From NCBI RefSeq assembly GCF_000718005.1, contig NZ_JODV01000011.1: a DNA stretch of 64,000 bases, one strand, 5' to 3'. A program made the position numbers and the translations under genes. Positions 53,623 to 62,724 of this stretch are shown here, piece after piece. The notes beneath the pieces are model-generated. The model did not search any database, was not told where the DNA came from, and saw only the letters and a list, made by a program, of their open reading frames with translations. The DNA is from Actinoalloteichus_B caeruleus (lineage in GTDB: Bacteria > Actinomycetota > Actinomycetes > Mycobacteriales > Pseudonocardiaceae). Numbering within the stretch: position 1 is the first letter of the stretch; each line of letters begins with the position of its first letter.

Positions 53623-54195
53623 GTGCGACCTGACGTCGAGGTTGAACCCGGCACGCTGCTGGTGGCTTCGCCCGGTCTCTCCGACCCGAACTTCCGCCGA
53701 ACCGTGGTCTACGTCATCGAACACCGCGGCGAGGGAACGCTGGGCGTCGTGCTGAACCGTCCGAGCGAGACCGCGCTTCGGGACGTGCTGCCGAGTTGGG
53801 GGCCGTACGCCACCCGGCCGAGAGCGGTCTTCCTCGGGGGGCCGGTGGAGCAGAAGGTGGCGCTGTGCCTGGCGGCGCTGCGAACCGGCGTCCGGGTGTC
53901 CGAGGTCCCCGGCACGATCTCGGTGCGCAGCCCGGTGACACTGGTCGACCTCGACCACGACCCTGACACGTTCGCGGGAGTGATCCGGGGGCTCCGCGTC
54001 TTCGCCGGGTACGCCGGCTGGGAGAGCGACCAGCTGGCCGGTGAGATCGAGCGCGGTGACTGGATCGTGGTCCCCGCGCTCCCGGACGACATCCTGGCCC
54101 CACCCAACGACGACCTGTGGGGACGGGTGCTCCGGCGGCAACCGATGCCGCTGGCGCTGTTGGCCACCCACCCCTCGGACCCCCGCCGCAACTGA
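53623..54195 (+). CDS. YqgE/AlgH family protein
   Basis: The 190-residue protein shows the family start EPGTLLVASPGLSDPNFRRTVVYV, then HRGEGTLGVVLNRPS, FLGGPVEQ and FAGYAGWESDQLAGEI. Members are widespread; the biochemical role is not settled. Homologue Rv0038 also follows the MFS gene. A GGTGGA site touches the GTG. Confidence 0.95.
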   Translation: MRPDVEVEPGTLLVASPGLSDPNFRRTVVYVIEHRGEGTLGVVLNRPSETALRDVLPSWGPYATRPRAVFLGGPVEQKVALCLAALRTGVRVSEVPGTISVRSPVTLVDLDHDPDTFAGVIRGLRVFAGYAGWESDQLAGEIERGDWIVVPALPDDILAPPNDDLWGRVLRRQPMPLALLATHPSDPRRN

Positions 54196-54272
54196 ACGGG
54201 CCGCGCACCCGACGTCCTGGCTCGGACTGGGGAAGCACCGCGTCGGCGGGGGACGGTCGGCGGCGTCCAGCC

Positions 54273-54788
54273 TCAGCCCGCGGCGCCCGGGGTGGCCCTG
54301 CCACCGAGCGCGCTGGCCACGCCGCACGCGCTGTCGCCGCAGCACTGACCGGAACAGCCCAGTCGCCGGCCCTGCGGCTTGGGCGCGGGAACCCGGGACG
54401 CCGCCTGGTGGCCGAGCAGGCAGCCGGCGGCGGTCAACGCCAGCCCGCCCAGCCCGCCGACCACGCCGAGGGTGACCACGGTCGCGGTGCCGGTGGCGAA
54501 GGGCACCAGGGCGCCGAGCACGGTCAACACCGCTCCGGCGACCAGCAGGGGGAGACCGGCGGCCTTGTTGCCGACCCGGAAGGCCTCGTCGCTGCGCATC
54601 GTCGCGGGTGTCTGCACACCCGCCCACGAGTTCTTCGGCAGGGCTTCCCGGAGCCCGCGCAGACCCACGAAGCCGACGGCGACGCCGGCGGCCACCATGA
54701 CCAGCATCAGGAGGATGCGAGGAACGGTGATCCCCCCCGCCTCCGCCTGTGCGGCGAGAACCTGTCCTGACTCCAGCACGGTCGTCAC
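54273..54788 (-). CDS. SdpI family membrane protein
   Basis: The 171-residue protein has three or four membrane segments. The SdpI-like signature LPKNSWAGVQTPATMRSDEAFRVGNKAAG is visible. SdpI is an immunity and signalling protein in Bacillus, but actinobacterial relatives lack an sdpC partner, as here. The tail has a Cys-rich patch (CSGQCCGDSAC) that might bind metal. Start GTG 54788. Confidence 0.8.
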   Translation of the reverse strand: MTTVLESGQVLAAQAEAGGITVPRILLMLVMVAAGVAVGFVGLRGLREALPKNSWAGVQTPATMRSDEAFRVGNKAAGLPLLVAGAVLTVLGALVPFATGTATVVTLGVVGGLGGLALTAAGCLLGHQAASRVPAPKPQGRRLGCSGQCCGDSACGVASALGGRATPGAAG

Positions 54789-54918
54789 CTGGTTGAGGGT
54801 AAGCGGCGCAGGTCAGCCACCTCCCGCTACCCCGGGATCCGGTGTTCCAGGCCACCACGCCGGACCCGTCCGAACGGCGCCGGTGCTGGCGAGGGCCGGG
54901 TGGCGGTGGGCGATCCGC

Positions 54919-54924
54919 TATCCT
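54919..54924 (+). promoter_or_regulatory. -10 element of the leuS leader transcript
   Basis: TATCCT ends six bases before the leader GTG at 54931, so the leader message is probably leaderless. No convincing -35 is seen. Confidence 0.55.
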
Positions 54925-54930
54925 GACGAC

Positions 54931-54969
54931 GTGAGCATGGGTCGCCTGCTCCTTACACAGCCGCGCTGA
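54931..54969 (+). CDS. leuS leader peptide (MSMGRLLLTQPR)
   Basis: This 12-codon frame contains three consecutive leucine codons (CTG CTC CTT) and is followed by two alternative hairpins and a terminator before leuS. This is the arrangement of ribosome-mediated attenuation: ribosomes stalled at Leu codons would favour the antiterminated form. Transcription probably starts at the GTG. Leader peptides controlling leucine genes are known in Actinobacteria. Confidence 0.75.
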   Translation: MSMGRLLLTQPR

Positions 54970-54992
54970 GCGTCGCGAACGCGCCAGCGCGG
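54961..54992 (+). promoter_or_regulatory. leuS leader hairpin overlapping the leader stop codon
   Basis: CCGCGCT at 54961-54967 pairs with AGCGCGG at 54986-54992. It includes the leader stop codon and could act as the pause hairpin. Its opening by a stalled ribosome would free the 3' arm to interfere with the terminator. Confidence 0.6.
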
Positions 54993-54995
54993 CCA

Positions 54996-55022
54996 CCCCT
55001 CATGCCCTCCCGGGATGGGGGG
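54996..55022 (+). terminator. leuS attenuator terminator
   Basis: CCCCTCAT at 54996-55003 pairs with ATGGGGGG at 55015-55022 (one wobble). It is followed by TTTCGTGTTTT, an unusual T-rich tract in this genome. It lies 83 bases before the leuS ATG. Confidence 0.7.
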
Positions 55023-55104
55023 TTTCGTGTTTTCGGGGGATGGCGCGGCCCTGGCAGGTGCCGCGGCCGGCGATCGAACGGGTGACCGGAGGGAAGGAAG
55101 AGCG

Positions 55105-58014
55105 ATGAGTGAGGCGACTTCGGAGACCGCCGCGCGCGGGGCCGGCGGGGACGGTGACGCGCCGCCGTTCCGCTACACCCCTCGGCTGGCCGCCGAGCTG
55201 GAAGCCAGCTGGCGGGAGCACTGGGCGGCCAACGGCACGTTCCACGCGCCGAACCCGGAGGGTGACCTCGCCCCCTCGGACGGGGAGGGAGCGGTCCCGG
55301 TGGACAAGCTCTTCGTCCAGGACATGTTCCCCTACCCCTCCGGGGCCGGCCTGCACACCGGCCACCCGCTCGGGTTCATCGGCACCGACGTCTACGCCCG
55401 CTACCACCGCATGTTGGGGCGCAACGTCCTGCACACCATGGGGTTCGACGCGTTCGGCCTGCCCGCCGAGCAGTACGCGGTGCAGACGGGGCAGCACCCG
55501 AGGATCACCACCGAGCGGAACATCGAGCGGTACCTGGCCCAGATCCAGCGCCTCGGCCTGGGCCACGACGAACGCCGCCGCATCGCCACCACGGACGTCG
55601 GCTACTACCGGTGGACCCAGTGGATCTTCCTGCGGATCTTCAACTCCTGGTACGACCCGGACGGCAACGACGGTCAGGGACGGGCGCGGCACATCGACGA
55701 GCTGGTCGCCGAGTTCGAGTCGGGTGCGCGGGAGACCCCGGACGGCCGCGCCTGGGCGGAGCTGTCGGCTGGTGAGCGTCGCCGCGTCCTGAACCAGTAC
55801 CGCCTGGCCTACGTCTCGGACGCGCCGGTCAACTGGTGCCCCGGGCTGGGCACGGTGCTGGCCAACGAGGAGGTGACGGCGGAGGGCCGCAGTGAGCGCG
55901 GCAACTTCCCGGTGTTCCGCCGCAACCTGCGGCAGTGGATGATGCGGATCACCGCCTACGCCGACCGGCTGGTCGACGACCTGGACCGGCTGGACTGGCC
56001 GGACAAGGTCAAGGCGATGCAGCGGAACTGGATCGGCCGTTCCCAAGGGGCCAGGGTCTCCTTCTCCGTCGACGGGGTCGGTGAGCGCATCGAGGTGTTC
56101 ACGACGCGGCCGGACACGCTGTTCGGCGCGACCTACCTGGTGTTGGCTCCCGAGAACCCGCTGGTGGACGCCCTGATCGGGGCGGGGTGGCCGGCGGGGA
56201 CCCCGGAGTCCTGGACGGGGGGCGCGGCCGACCCGGCCGAGGCGGTGGCGGCCTACCGGCTCACGGCCTCCCGCAAGTCGGAGCTGGAACGGCAGGAGAA
56301 CCGGCGGAAGACGGGCGTGTTCACCGGCGCGTACGCCGTGAACCCGGTGACCGGCGGCCGCCTCCCGATCTTCGTCGCCGACTACGTGCTGATGGGTTAC
56401 GGCACCGGCGCGATCATGGCCGTCCCCGGGCAGGACCAGCGGGACTGGGACTTCGCCTCGGCGTTCGACCTGCCGGTGGTGCGGACGGTCCAACCGCCGG
56501 AGGGCTTCGACGGTGAGGCCTACACGGGTGAGGGGCCGGCGATCAACAGCTCCCACCCGTCCTCGGTGGACCTGGACGGCCTGGAGGTCGCCGAGGCGAA
56601 GGAGCGCGTCATCTCCTGGCTCGTCGAGCGGGGGCACGGCGAGCGGACCGTGCAGTACAAGCTGCGGGACTGGCTGTTCTCCCGCCAGCGGTACTGGGGT
56701 GAGCCGTTCCCGATCGTCTACGACGAGGACGGTGAGCCGATCGCCCTGCCGGAGAGCGAACTGCCCGTCGAGCTGCCCGACGTCGACGACTACTCCCCGA
56801 AGACCTTCGACCCGGAGGACGCGGAGAGCGACCCGTTCGCCCCGCTCGGGCGTGCCGAGGAGTGGGCGGAGGTGGAGCTGGACCTCGGGGACGGGCCGAG
56901 GAAGTACCGGCGGGACACCAACACGATGCCGAACTGGGCCGGTTCCTGCTGGTACCAGCTGCGCTACATCGACCCGAACAACCAGGAGACCTTCTGCTCG
57001 CCGGTGAACGAGCGGTACTGGACCGGTCCGCGTCCCGGGGAGCACGGGGACCGGGACACCGGCGGGGTGGACCTGTACATCGGCGGGGTGGAGCACGCCG
57101 TGCTGCACCTGCTGTACAGCCGGTTCTGGCAGAAGGTGCTGTACGACCTGGGTGAGGTGTCCTCGGAGGAGCCCTACCGGCGGTTGTTCAACCAGGGCTA
57201 CATCCAGGCCTACGCCTACACCGACTCGCGCGGCGTGTACGTGCCAGCCGAGGAGGTGGAGGAGCGGGACGGCCGGTACTTCTGGAAGGACCAGGAGGTC
57301 ACCCAGGAGTACGGGAAGATGGGCAAGAGCCTGAAGAACTCCGTCTCCCCCGACGAGATCTGCGACGCCTACAGCGCGGACACGCTGCGGCTGTACGAGA
57401 TGTCGATGGGGCCGATGGACATCTCCCGCCCCTGGGCGACCAAGGACGTCGTCGGTGCCTACCGCTTCCTCCAGCGGGTGTGGCGCAACGTCGTCGACGA
57501 GACCACGGGCGCGCCGAGGGTCACCGAGGACGCGCCGGACGACGAGACCACGCGGCTGTTGCACCGGACGGTGGCCGGGGTCCGCGAGGACTACGTGGGG
57601 CTGCGCTACAACACGGCGGCGGCGAAGCTGATCGAGTTGAACAACCACCTCACGAAGAGGTACGGCGATTCGACCGGCACGCCGCGTCAGGTGGTGGAGG
57701 CCCTGGTGCTGATGTTGGCCCCGCTCTGCCCGCATGTGGCGGAGGAGTTGTGGTCGCGGCTGGGGCATGCCGAGTCCCTGGCCCACGGCCCGTTCCCGGT
57801 CGCCGATGAGCGGTTCCTGGTCGACGAGACCGTGGAGTACCCCATCCAGGTCAACGGCAAGGTGCGGGCCAGGGTGACGGTGCCGACGGACGCCGACCAG
57901 GAGGCGGTGCGGGCGGCGGCCTTGGCCGAGGAGCGCATCCAGGCGGTGGTCGCGGGGCGTGACCCGCGCAAGGTCATCGTCGTGCCGGGGCGCCTGGTGA
58001 ACATCGTCGTCTGA
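55105..58014 (+). CDS. leuS: Leucyl-tRNA synthetase
   Basis: The 969-residue class I synthetase charges tRNA-Leu. Seen are the HIGH-type motif HTGHPLGFI, the zinc/editing region with TTRPDTLFGATYLVLAPE and MAVPGQDQRDWDFA, and the KMSKS-type motif KMGKSLKNSVSPDEI. The C-terminal domain VNGKVRARVTVP is complete. ATG 55105 has AAGGAAGAG upstream; the in-frame extension to 55015 overlaps the attenuator. Expression is probably tuned by leucine supply. Confidence 0.98.
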   Translation: MSEATSETAARGAGGDGDAPPFRYTPRLAAELEASWREHWAANGTFHAPNPEGDLAPSDGEGAVPVDKLFVQDMFPYPSGAGLHTGHPLGFIGTDVYARYHRMLGRNVLHTMGFDAFGLPAEQYAVQTGQHPRITTERNIERYLAQIQRLGLGHDERRRIATTDVGYYRWTQWIFLRIFNSWYDPDGNDGQGRARHIDELVAEFESGARETPDGRAWAELSAGERRRVLNQYRLAYVSDAPVNWCPGLGTVLANEEVTAEGRSERGNFPVFRRNLRQWMMRITAYADRLVDDLDRLDWPDKVKAMQRNWIGRSQGARVSFSVDGVGERIEVFTTRPDTLFGATYLVLAPENPLVDALIGAGWPAGTPESWTGGAADPAEAVAAYRLTASRKSELERQENRRKTGVFTGAYAVNPVTGGRLPIFVADYVLMGYGTGAIMAVPGQDQRDWDFASAFDLPVVRTVQPPEGFDGEAYTGEGPAINSSHPSSVDLDGLEVAEAKERVISWLVERGHGERTVQYKLRDWLFSRQRYWGEPFPIVYDEDGEPIALPESELPVELPDVDDYSPKTFDPEDAESDPFAPLGRAEEWAEVELDLGDGPRKYRRDTNTMPNWAGSCWYQLRYIDPNNQETFCSPVNERYWTGPRPGEHGDRDTGGVDLYIGGVEHAVLHLLYSRFWQKVLYDLGEVSSEEPYRRLFNQGYIQAYAYTDSRGVYVPAEEVEERDGRYFWKDQEVTQEYGKMGKSLKNSVSPDEICDAYSADTLRLYEMSMGPMDISRPWATKDVVGAYRFLQRVWRNVVDETTGAPRVTEDAPDDETTRLLHRTVAGVREDYVGLRYNTAAAKLIELNNHLTKRYGDSTGTPRQVVEALVLMLAPLCPHVAEELWSRLGHAESLAHGPFPVADERFLVDETVEYPIQVNGKVRARVTVPTDADQEAVRAAALAEERIQAVVAGRDPRKVIVVPGRLVNIVV

Positions 58015-58020
58015 GCCGAG

Positions 58021-58059
58021 GCGCGGGCCGGTCGTTCGAGGTGGGCGACCGGCCCGCGC
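58021..58059 (+). terminator. Terminator after leuS
   Basis: GCGCGGGCCGGTCG at 58021-58034 pairs perfectly with CGACCGGCCCGCGC at 58046-58059, a 14-bp stem six bases after the stop. Confidence 0.85.
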
Positions 58060-58250
58060 GCGCCGGGGCGGCGTGGTGGTCCGGTCGCTCCGCCGGTGGT
58101 TGGCGAGGCGGTCCGGTCGCCGCCTGGGCGGCCGGGCGCGACCTCGTCAGCTCGACCGACGGGTCGTCGGGGCGGAAGCGACGGGGTGGTGCGCGGACGG
58201 CACCGGCCGGGTGGGTCATCCGAGGGGGTTCGGGTGCTGCTCCGGGTCGT

Positions 58251-59009
58251 CTAGCGCGTCCGTGCCTGGCAGGCCCCGCCGCTGCTCGCCTCGGCGACGA
58301 GTTCGGCCAGCAGCGACTCGAACAGCAGCTCCGCGTTGGAGACGGTGAAGGGGAACCGCTGGAAGACCTCCAGCGCGACGTGACCGTAGAGCCGGCTCCA
58401 CCAGCGCAGGATCAGGTACACGGCGCTGAGGGTGAGTTGCTCCTCGGTGGTCTCCACGCCCAGCTCGCCCAGTGAGGCCACCATCTCCCGCCGGTAGGCG
58501 ACCAACTCGTCCCGCATCGGCTCCGGGAACGCCTCGTCGTCCGCGTGGGTCAGCTCCTCGTCCTCGAAGTCGGGCAGCCCGGCGATCACCCGCAGGAAGA
58601 TCGAACCGAACTGGTCGCGGGAGGTCGGGCCGTCGGTGGGAGCGTCGGTGACGGCCTGCTGCGAGGCGAAGACGAGTTCGAACTCGGTGGGGTGCGCCAG
58701 CGCCCAGCCCCGGAAGGTCCGGCAGACGGTGAGCACGGCTCCCATCTCCTCGCCGGTGTCCGCGGCGCGCGCGCGTGCGGTGATGACCTCCGCCAGGTCG
58801 GAGCAGATCTCCTCCACCAGTCGGTGCAGCAGTTCCTCCCGGGACGGGAAGTACCGGTAGAGGGCCGGCGCGGTCATGCCGAGGTTGCGGGCTATGGCGC
58901 GCAGCGTGACGGCTTCTCGACCTTCCCGCACAAGTAGTTCCCTCGCCTGGGTGAGGATTTCCCGCTCGGTCGCGGAACGTGCGCGCCCTCGACGTGTGAC
59001 CCCCGACAT
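58251..59009 (-). CDS. TetR family transcriptional regulator
   Basis: The 252-residue regulator has an N-terminal helix-turn-helix (VTLRAIARNLGMTAPALYRYFPSREELL) and a C-terminal ligand domain of the TetR_C_13 type (FRGWALAHPTEFELVFA). It diverges from an MMPL exporter across 141 bases that contain palindromic operators, so it most likely represses both. The ligand is unknown. Confidence 0.93.
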   Translation of the reverse strand: MSGVTRRGRARSATEREILTQARELLVREGREAVTLRAIARNLGMTAPALYRYFPSREELLHRLVEEICSDLAEVITARARAADTGEEMGAVLTVCRTFRGWALAHPTEFELVFASQQAVTDAPTDGPTSRDQFGSIFLRVIAGLPDFEDEELTHADDEAFPEPMRDELVAYRREMVASLGELGVETTEEQLTLSAVYLILRWWSRLYGHVALEVFQRFPFTVSNAELLFESLLAELVAEASSGGACQARTR

Positions 59010-59027
59010 ACCTCACCCTTCTGGGTT

Positions 59028-59042
59028 GTAAACACCGTTTAC
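59028..59042. promoter_or_regulatory. Operator 1 for the TetR regulator
   Basis: GTAAAC-ACC-GTTTAC is a perfect inverted repeat 18 bases before the tetR start. Confidence 0.75.
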
Positions 59043-59066
59043 TCAGCCGTACCGTTGCTCGAATGG

Positions 59067-59099
59067 GTGAACGGCGTTAACTGAGTTTACACCGTTCAC
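59067..59099. promoter_or_regulatory. Operator 2/3 for the TetR regulator
   Basis: Two overlapping relatives of operator 1 are seen: GTTAAC-TGA-GTTTAC at 59076-59090 and GTTTAC-ACC-GTTCAC at 59085-59099. The whole is framed by GTGAACGG and CCGTTCAC. It lies about 55 bases before the MMPL start. Confidence 0.65.
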
Positions 59100-59150
59100 A
59101 CCAGTGGATGTCGGCGCGCCGACCGTGCAAGGACTGGTGGAGGAGAACAC

Positions 59151-61349
59151 GTGTTCGCGAGGTGGGGGGTCACGGCGTTCCGTGGCCGGTGGGCGATCCT
59201 GATCACCGTTCTGGTGATCACGGTCGCCGGAGGAGTCTGGGGAACCGGGGTCTTCGGGAAGCTGGGGCAGGGCGGTTACGAGGACCCGAACAGCGAGGCG
59301 GTGCTGGCCAGCGACCTCGCCGAGGAGGCCCTGAACGGGCAGGCCGGCGACGTCATCGTCGTGTACACCGCCCCCGCCGGGTCGGACGTCGACGACCCCG
59401 AGTTCGGGGCCCGGATCACCGACGCCCTGGATGAGCTGCCCCCCGACGCCGTCACCAGCGTCACCAGCTACTGGCAGACCATGGCCCCGCAGCTGCGCGG
59501 CGAGGACGGGCGACGCGCCCTGGCGATCGTCGGCTTGGCCGGCGAGGACGCCAACGCCAAGATGGGCTCCTACGACGAGATCAGGGACCTCCTCGACGTC
59601 GAGGGAGTGCGCGGCGACATCGCGGGCGGCATCCCGATGGAGCACTCCATCGAGGAACGCGCCCAACAGGACCTCATCCGCGCCGAGATCGTCTCCCTGC
59701 CCATCGTGCTGATCCTGCTGCTGGTGGTCTTCGGTGGCGTGGTGGCCGCCGCGCTGCCCGTGCTCGTCGGCGGCCTCGCCGTGTTCGGGTCACTCGGCCT
59801 CCTCCACCTGATCTCGCTGTTCACCAACGTCAACGTCTTCGCGGTCAACGTCGCCAGCCTGCTCGGCCTGGGGCTGGCGATCGACTACGGGCTCTTCGTC
59901 GTCGGCAGGTTCCGGGAGGAGATCGCCGCCGGGCGCTCCACCGCCGACGCGGTGCGCCGCACCATCGGCACCGCCGGCCGGACGGTCGCGTTCTCCGCCA
60001 CCCTGCTGGTCATCGCGTTGGCCGGCCTGATGCTCTTCCCGCAGGAGTTCCTCAAGTCCCTCGCCTACGGCGGGATGAGCGCCGTCGGCTTCGCCGCCGT
60101 CGTGTCCCTGACCCTGCTGCCGGCCATGCTCGCCCTGCTCGGGCCGAAGGTCGACGCACTCCCCATGCCCTGGCGCAAGCGCGCCGAACGCCGGCCCAAG
60201 CGCCCGGAGCGCGACGGTTGGGGACGGCTCGCCGACCGCGTGATGCGCCGCCCCACCCTCATCGCGGTGCCGATCGTCGCGGGTCTCGTCCTGCTGGGTG
60301 CCCCGTTCCTGTCCACCCAGTTCGGTCAGCCGGACGAGCGGATCCTGCCCGAGGGCGACGCCGCCAGGGTGGCCGTCGAGACGCTCAAGGAGGACTTCCC
60401 CTTCACCTCCGGTGACGGCATCGAGATCGTCATCCAGGGTGAGGGGGACACCCCGCCGGACGAGGCCGCGATCGGCCAGTTCGTCGCCCAGGTCGACGAG
60501 GTCGGCGGTATCGAGGGCGTACAGCCCTCCGGAGCGGCCGGCGGCGTCGTCGTCCTCACCGCCCAGCCCGTCGGCGACACCTTCGGCGACGAGGCCAACC
60601 AGGCCGTGCGCGACATCCGCGCCCTCGAACCGCCGGCCGGCTCCACCCTCCTGGTCGGCGGCATGACCGCCCTGAACCTCGACAGCCTCGACGCCGTCGG
60701 TCAACAACTGCCCCTGATGGCGCTGCTCATCGTGGGCGCCACGGTCGTGCTGATGTTCCTGGCCTTCGGCTCGGTGCTGCTGCCGATCAAGGCGGTGCTG
60801 CTCAGCGTCCTCAGCCTTTCGGCCACCTTCGGCGTGCTCACCTGGGTGTTCGTCGACGGCCACGGTGCCGGCCTGCTCGGCGTGACGCCGATGCCGATGG
60901 AGGCGGGCATCATCGTGCTGATGGCCGCCGTCGTCTTCGGGCTGTCGACGGACTACGAGGTCTTCCTGCTCAGCAGGATGGTCGAGGCCCGCTCCTACGG
61001 GGCGACCACCGAGGAGGCGGTGCGGACCGGACTGGCCCGCACCGGACGCGTCATCACGGCGGCGGCGCTGCTGCTGATCGTCGTCACGGGCGCCTTCGCC
61101 TTCTCCGGACTCCAGATGATGCGCTTCATCGGCGTCGGGATGATCCTGGCGCTGGCCCTCGACGCGACCATCGTGCGGATGCTGCTCGTCCCAGCCCTGA
61201 TGAAGCTGCTGGGCAACGCGGGGTGGTGGGCGCCGGGACCGCTGCGCCGCCTCCAGCAGCGCGTCGGGATCCACGAGGGTGGCGACGAGCCGGAGCCCTC
61301 GCGTGGCGGAGCGGCCGAGCGGCGCGCCGACGGCGGCGGTGCCGCCTAG
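59151..61349 (+). CDS. MMPL family RND transporter
   Basis: The 732-residue protein has two repeats, each with a large outer loop and five to six membrane segments. Family motifs include ASLLGLGLAIDYGLFVVGRFREE and VVFGLSTDYEVFLLSRMVEA; the Asp-Tyr pairs are the proton-relay sites of MmpL proteins. A GGAGGAG site precedes the GTG. It probably exports a lipid or toxic compound under TetR control. Confidence 0.95.
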   Translation: MFARWGVTAFRGRWAILITVLVITVAGGVWGTGVFGKLGQGGYEDPNSEAVLASDLAEEALNGQAGDVIVVYTAPAGSDVDDPEFGARITDALDELPPDAVTSVTSYWQTMAPQLRGEDGRRALAIVGLAGEDANAKMGSYDEIRDLLDVEGVRGDIAGGIPMEHSIEERAQQDLIRAEIVSLPIVLILLLVVFGGVVAAALPVLVGGLAVFGSLGLLHLISLFTNVNVFAVNVASLLGLGLAIDYGLFVVGRFREEIAAGRSTADAVRRTIGTAGRTVAFSATLLVIALAGLMLFPQEFLKSLAYGGMSAVGFAAVVSLTLLPAMLALLGPKVDALPMPWRKRAERRPKRPERDGWGRLADRVMRRPTLIAVPIVAGLVLLGAPFLSTQFGQPDERILPEGDAARVAVETLKEDFPFTSGDGIEIVIQGEGDTPPDEAAIGQFVAQVDEVGGIEGVQPSGAAGGVVVLTAQPVGDTFGDEANQAVRDIRALEPPAGSTLLVGGMTALNLDSLDAVGQQLPLMALLIVGATVVLMFLAFGSVLLPIKAVLLSVLSLSATFGVLTWVFVDGHGAGLLGVTPMPMEAGIIVLMAAVVFGLSTDYEVFLLSRMVEARSYGATTEEAVRTGLARTGRVITAAALLLIVVTGAFAFSGLQMMRFIGVGMILALALDATIVRMLLVPALMKLLGNAGWWAPGPLRRLQQRVGIHEGGDEPEPSRGGAAERRADGGGAA

Positions 61350-61370
61350 CTCCCGGCCGCCCGCGAGCCA

Positions 61371-61421
61371 CGGAGACGGGCCGGCCCGGCCACCCCCAGC
61401 GGCCGGGCCGGCCCGTCTCCG
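61371..61421 (+). terminator. Very strong terminator after the MMPL gene
   Basis: A perfect 21-bp stem (61371-61391 with 61401-61421) and nine-base loop starts 21 bases after the stop, followed by TCTATT. Confidence 0.92.
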
Positions 61422-61687
61422 TCTATTGACGTGCCGGAGCGGCCGTCGGCTCCCGGGAACCCGTGGGAAATCCGCACCGGGTCACGGACCACGGGCCGCT
61501 CCCCCTTCCGACGTCGTCGGGTGGACGTCCGGACCCGGGCCCCGGGATCACCACCGGCGCGGGTGCCCCGGGCCGACCCCGCCAGGAGCGCCGCGCGGGG
61601 ACCGTTGGGCTCCAGCCCCCGCCGGCCGGCAGCCGGCCTGTGCCACCATCAGGCGGCAGGTGTCCCGACGAGAGGGGTCGAGTTCTC
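61422..61687. other. Intergenic region before the substrate-binding lipoprotein gene
   Basis: About 265 bases with no gene. It should carry the promoter of the lipoprotein gene; nothing specific is seen. Confidence 0.4.
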
Positions 61688-62611
61688 GTGCGACGTACGG
61701 CGGTGGCGACCGTGGCGGTGGCCTGGGCGGTCACCGGGTGTTCCCCCGAACCCGTGGAACCGGAACCACTGCCGGGTGAGGGGCTGCGCGTCGGCTTCGT
61801 GGCGACCGGCGGGGACACCGCCACCGCGACCGCCCTCGCCGAGGGAGTGCGGACCGCCGCGGCGGACACCGGCGTCGAGGTGGTGACCGCCGACGTGGGA
61901 GCCGAACCCGACCCGGGGCGGCAGGCCGAGGGGTTCGCCGACCTGCTGGCGGAGGGCGTGGACGCGGTCCTGCTCGACCCGCTGGACCCGTCGGTCCTCG
62001 CCCCCGTGCTCGACCGGGCCGCCGAGGAGGACGTCCCGGTGATCACCCTCAACCGATCGCTGGAGACGACCACCGCCGCCGTGCTCCCCGACGTCGAGCA
62101 GGCGGGGCGGGTGGCGGCGCGCGGTGTCCTGGGGACCGGCGTGATCGGCGAGGTCGCCGTGCTCCGCGGCGTGCCGGACACCACGGCCAGCCAGCAGGTC
62201 TTCACCGGTTTCGAGGAGACCCTCGCCGAGCGCGACGAGGTCACCCTGATCGCCGAGCGCGCCGCCGGGTACGACCGGGACCGGGCAGCCGAGCGCACCA
62301 CCGAGCTCCTCGACGCGCATCCCTACCTGGTCGCGATCTTCGCCGAGACCGACGAGATGGCGCTCGGCGCCCTCGACGCGCTCGGGGACCGCGCCGGTCG
62401 GGACGTGCTCGTCCTGGGTTTCGGTGGCGGTGACGAGGCCCGGGCCGCCCTCGCCGAGGGGACGCTGACCGCGACGGTGACCGAACAACCAGGGGAACTG
62501 GGACGTGCGGGGGTCCGGCACGCCGTCCGCGTCCTCACCGAGGACGAGCCGGCGGAACGGGTCCTGGTGGATCACGTGTTGGTGGACCGGGAGAACGCCG
62601 CCGCCGGCTGA
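61688..62611 (+). CDS. Sugar-type substrate-binding lipoprotein
   Basis: From GTG 61688 the 307-residue product has a lipoprotein signal (VRRTAVATVAVAWAVTGC, lipobox VTGC) and a periplasmic-binding type 1 fold of the RbsB class: LRVGFVATGGDTATATALAEGV, GVDAVLLDPLDPSVLAPVL, VPVITLNRS, IAERAAGYDRDRA and FAETDEMALGAL. These proteins deliver sugars or autoinducers to ABC transporters or sensor kinases. No permease or ATPase gene lies nearby, so it is an orphan here. Confidence 0.85.
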   Translation: MRRTAVATVAVAWAVTGCSPEPVEPEPLPGEGLRVGFVATGGDTATATALAEGVRTAAADTGVEVVTADVGAEPDPGRQAEGFADLLAEGVDAVLLDPLDPSVLAPVLDRAAEEDVPVITLNRSLETTTAAVLPDVEQAGRVAARGVLGTGVIGEVAVLRGVPDTTASQQVFTGFEETLAERDEVTLIAERAAGYDRDRAAERTTELLDAHPYLVAIFAETDEMALGALDALGDRAGRDVLVLGFGGGDEARAALAEGTLTATVTEQPGELGRAGVRHAVRVLTEDEPAERVLVDHVLVDRENAAAG

Positions 62612-62724
62612 GCGCCCCCGGGAACCGGCCCTGGCGAGGCGGACGGGGCGTCCGAGGCGGCCATCGGGGAGACCGCGGCGACGCCCTCGGGTGGTCGGTC
62701 GGCTGCCCCGGGTGCGGCCGCCCT

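Noticed and set aside
59790..61274. 494-codon minus frame opposite the MMPL gene
   Set aside because: Antisense shadow of a well-supported transporter.
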